Assembly: GCA_016649795.1 (NCBI GenBank)
Contig: JAENWZ010000117.1
Span: forward strand, 1-6,891
Length of the DNA: 6,891 nucleotides
From: Proteiniphilum sp.
Lineage (GTDB): Bacteria; Bacteroidota; Bacteroidia; Bacteroidales; Dysgonomonadaceae
Direction of reading: 5' to 3'
Shown here in pieces: positions 6,356 through 6,891 of the stretch. Below the pieces are notes generated by a model that did not search any database, had not been told where the DNA came from, and was given only the letters and a program-made list of their open reading frames with translations. The position numbers and the translations under genes were made by a program. Each line of letters begins with the position of its first letter. The first letter of the stretch is position 1.

Positions 6356-6891
6356 TTACTTTCCGACAAAAGAATATGCCTGCTCCATTTTTTGTTCCAG
6401 GGGAAGCTTTGCCTCAATCCAGTGAATGGTGAAGCCACGCCGCTCCATACCTCTGAACCAGGTCATCTGCCGTTTGGCAAACTGATGGATGGCTGTCTCC
6501 AGTTGCCTGAACATCTCTTCATAACTGATTACCCCCACCACGTGGAGTGTCACATATTTGTATTCCAGACCGTAGTAGATCAGATCGTCCGGAGAAACAC
6601 CCGAATCAATGATTTTTTTTACCTCTTCTATCATTCCTTCCTGCAGTCGGGTTTTCAGACGCTTCGTGATCTTCTCACGGCGTAAGTCCCGGTCAATGTG
6701 AAGTCCCAGTATTGTACTCTGCAGTGGCGGGAACTCGCACACTGAAGATGCCTGTTTCGACTGGTAATCAGCAATCTCGATAGCGCGGATAGCCCGTTTT
6801 TTTGTGTCTGTGTCAGTTGTGTTGTGCAGCGGATGGTAACTTTGCAGGATCAGTGTGAGCTCCTCCAAGGGTTTGTCCTCGAGTGATTCTC
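6356..6891 (-). CDS. miaA: tRNA dimethylallyltransferase, C-terminal part (gene truncated by window end)
   Basis: The frame is open from base 6891 to the stop at 6356, giving 177 visible residues of a family usually about 300 long. The N-terminal P-loop half lies outside the window. MiaA transfers a dimethylallyl group from dimethylallyl diphosphate to N6 of A37 in tRNAs reading UNN codons, which stabilises codon pairing. The visible part holds the family's helical and tRNA-binding half: YHPLHNTTDTDTKKRAIRAIEI (corresponding to the usual N-D-x-x-R-x-x-RALE block), DRDLRREKITKRLKTRLQEG, IYYGLEYKYVTLHVVG (the usual IGYKE block) and the signature HQFAKRQMTWFRGMERRG near the C-terminus. A TTG at 6868 is in frame but internal, because the frame continues upstream in family-like sequence. 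lysA follows 103 nt downstream on the same strand. Confidence 0.93.
   Translation of the reverse strand, partial: ESLEDKPLEELTLILQSYHPLHNTTDTDTKKRAIRAIEIADYQSKQASSVCEFPPLQSTILGLHIDRDLRREKITKRLKTRLQEGMIEEVKKIIDSGVSPDDLIYYGLEYKYVTLHVVGVISYEEMFRQLETAIHQFAKRQMTWFRGMERRGFTIHWIEAKLPLEQKMEQAYSFVGK

Noticed and set aside
6253..6438. N-terminal extension of lysA by 62 residues from an in-frame ATG at 6438
   Set aside because: The added sequence has no resemblance to LysA, would overlap the miaA 3' end, and makes the protein longer than the family norm. The family-like N-terminus begins at the ATG at 6252.
6356..6868. A complete short miaA gene starting at the TTG at 6868
   Set aside because: The frame stays open to the window edge, and a C-terminal fragment without the P-loop domain would not work. 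The TTG is an internal leucine and the gene is simply cut by the window.
1..6891. Search for CRISPR arrays, insertion sequences, tRNA or rRNA genes, phage or defence genes
   Set aside because: No regularly spaced repeats, transposase motifs, tRNA-like cloverleaf or recognisable defence domain was seen. Intergenic DNA is short and all long frames are explained by the six genes.

Overview
The window looks like an ordinary housekeeping stretch of a Bacteroidota chromosome, most likely order Bacteroidales near Porphyromonas, Parabacteroides or Dysgonomonadaceae. Three things suggest this. The primary sigma factor is short and lacks region 1.1. The partial OmpA-type porin resembles the P. gingivalis Omp40/41 group as I remember it. 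No visible start codon has a clear Shine-Dalgarno sequence; the leaders are A/T-rich, and TAnnTTTG-type -7 elements lie upstream of genes. All six genes are on the minus strand, so transcription runs from high to low coordinates.

In transcription order: (1) the 3' part of miaA (tRNA dimethylallyltransferase), cut by the window end; (2) lysA (diaminopimelate decarboxylase), whose best start is at 6252; (3) a membrane-anchored family 2 glycosyltransferase 12 nt after lysA, probably co-transcribed; (4) an HtrA/DegP-type periplasmic serine protease with two PDZ domains; (5) the primary sigma factor rpoD; (6) the N-terminal 260 codons of an OmpA-family outer membrane protein, cut by the window start.

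The intergenic regions carry the less routine signals. Between htrA and rpoD there are two adjacent inverted repeats, one a perfect 14-bp stem that probably ends htrA transcription. Upstream of the OmpA gene is a 332-nt A/T-rich gap with a good -7 element at 993-1000 and two hairpins in what would be a leader of about 200 nt. Four TAnnTTTG elements on the minus strand sit upstream of the omp, rpoD, htrA and lysA genes, none with a convincing -33 partner.

Functionally the genes cover translation fidelity (MiaA), lysine synthesis (LysA), surface or envelope glycan synthesis (glycosyltransferase), envelope protein quality control (HtrA), global transcription (RpoD) and an abundant outer membrane protein. 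I see no mobile element, CRISPR array, RNA gene, phage gene or defence system, and nothing that amounts to a new biological system. The most checkable oddities are the structured omp leader, the paired inverted repeats between htrA and rpoD, and a glycosyltransferase whose usual DxD position reads TEAYC.
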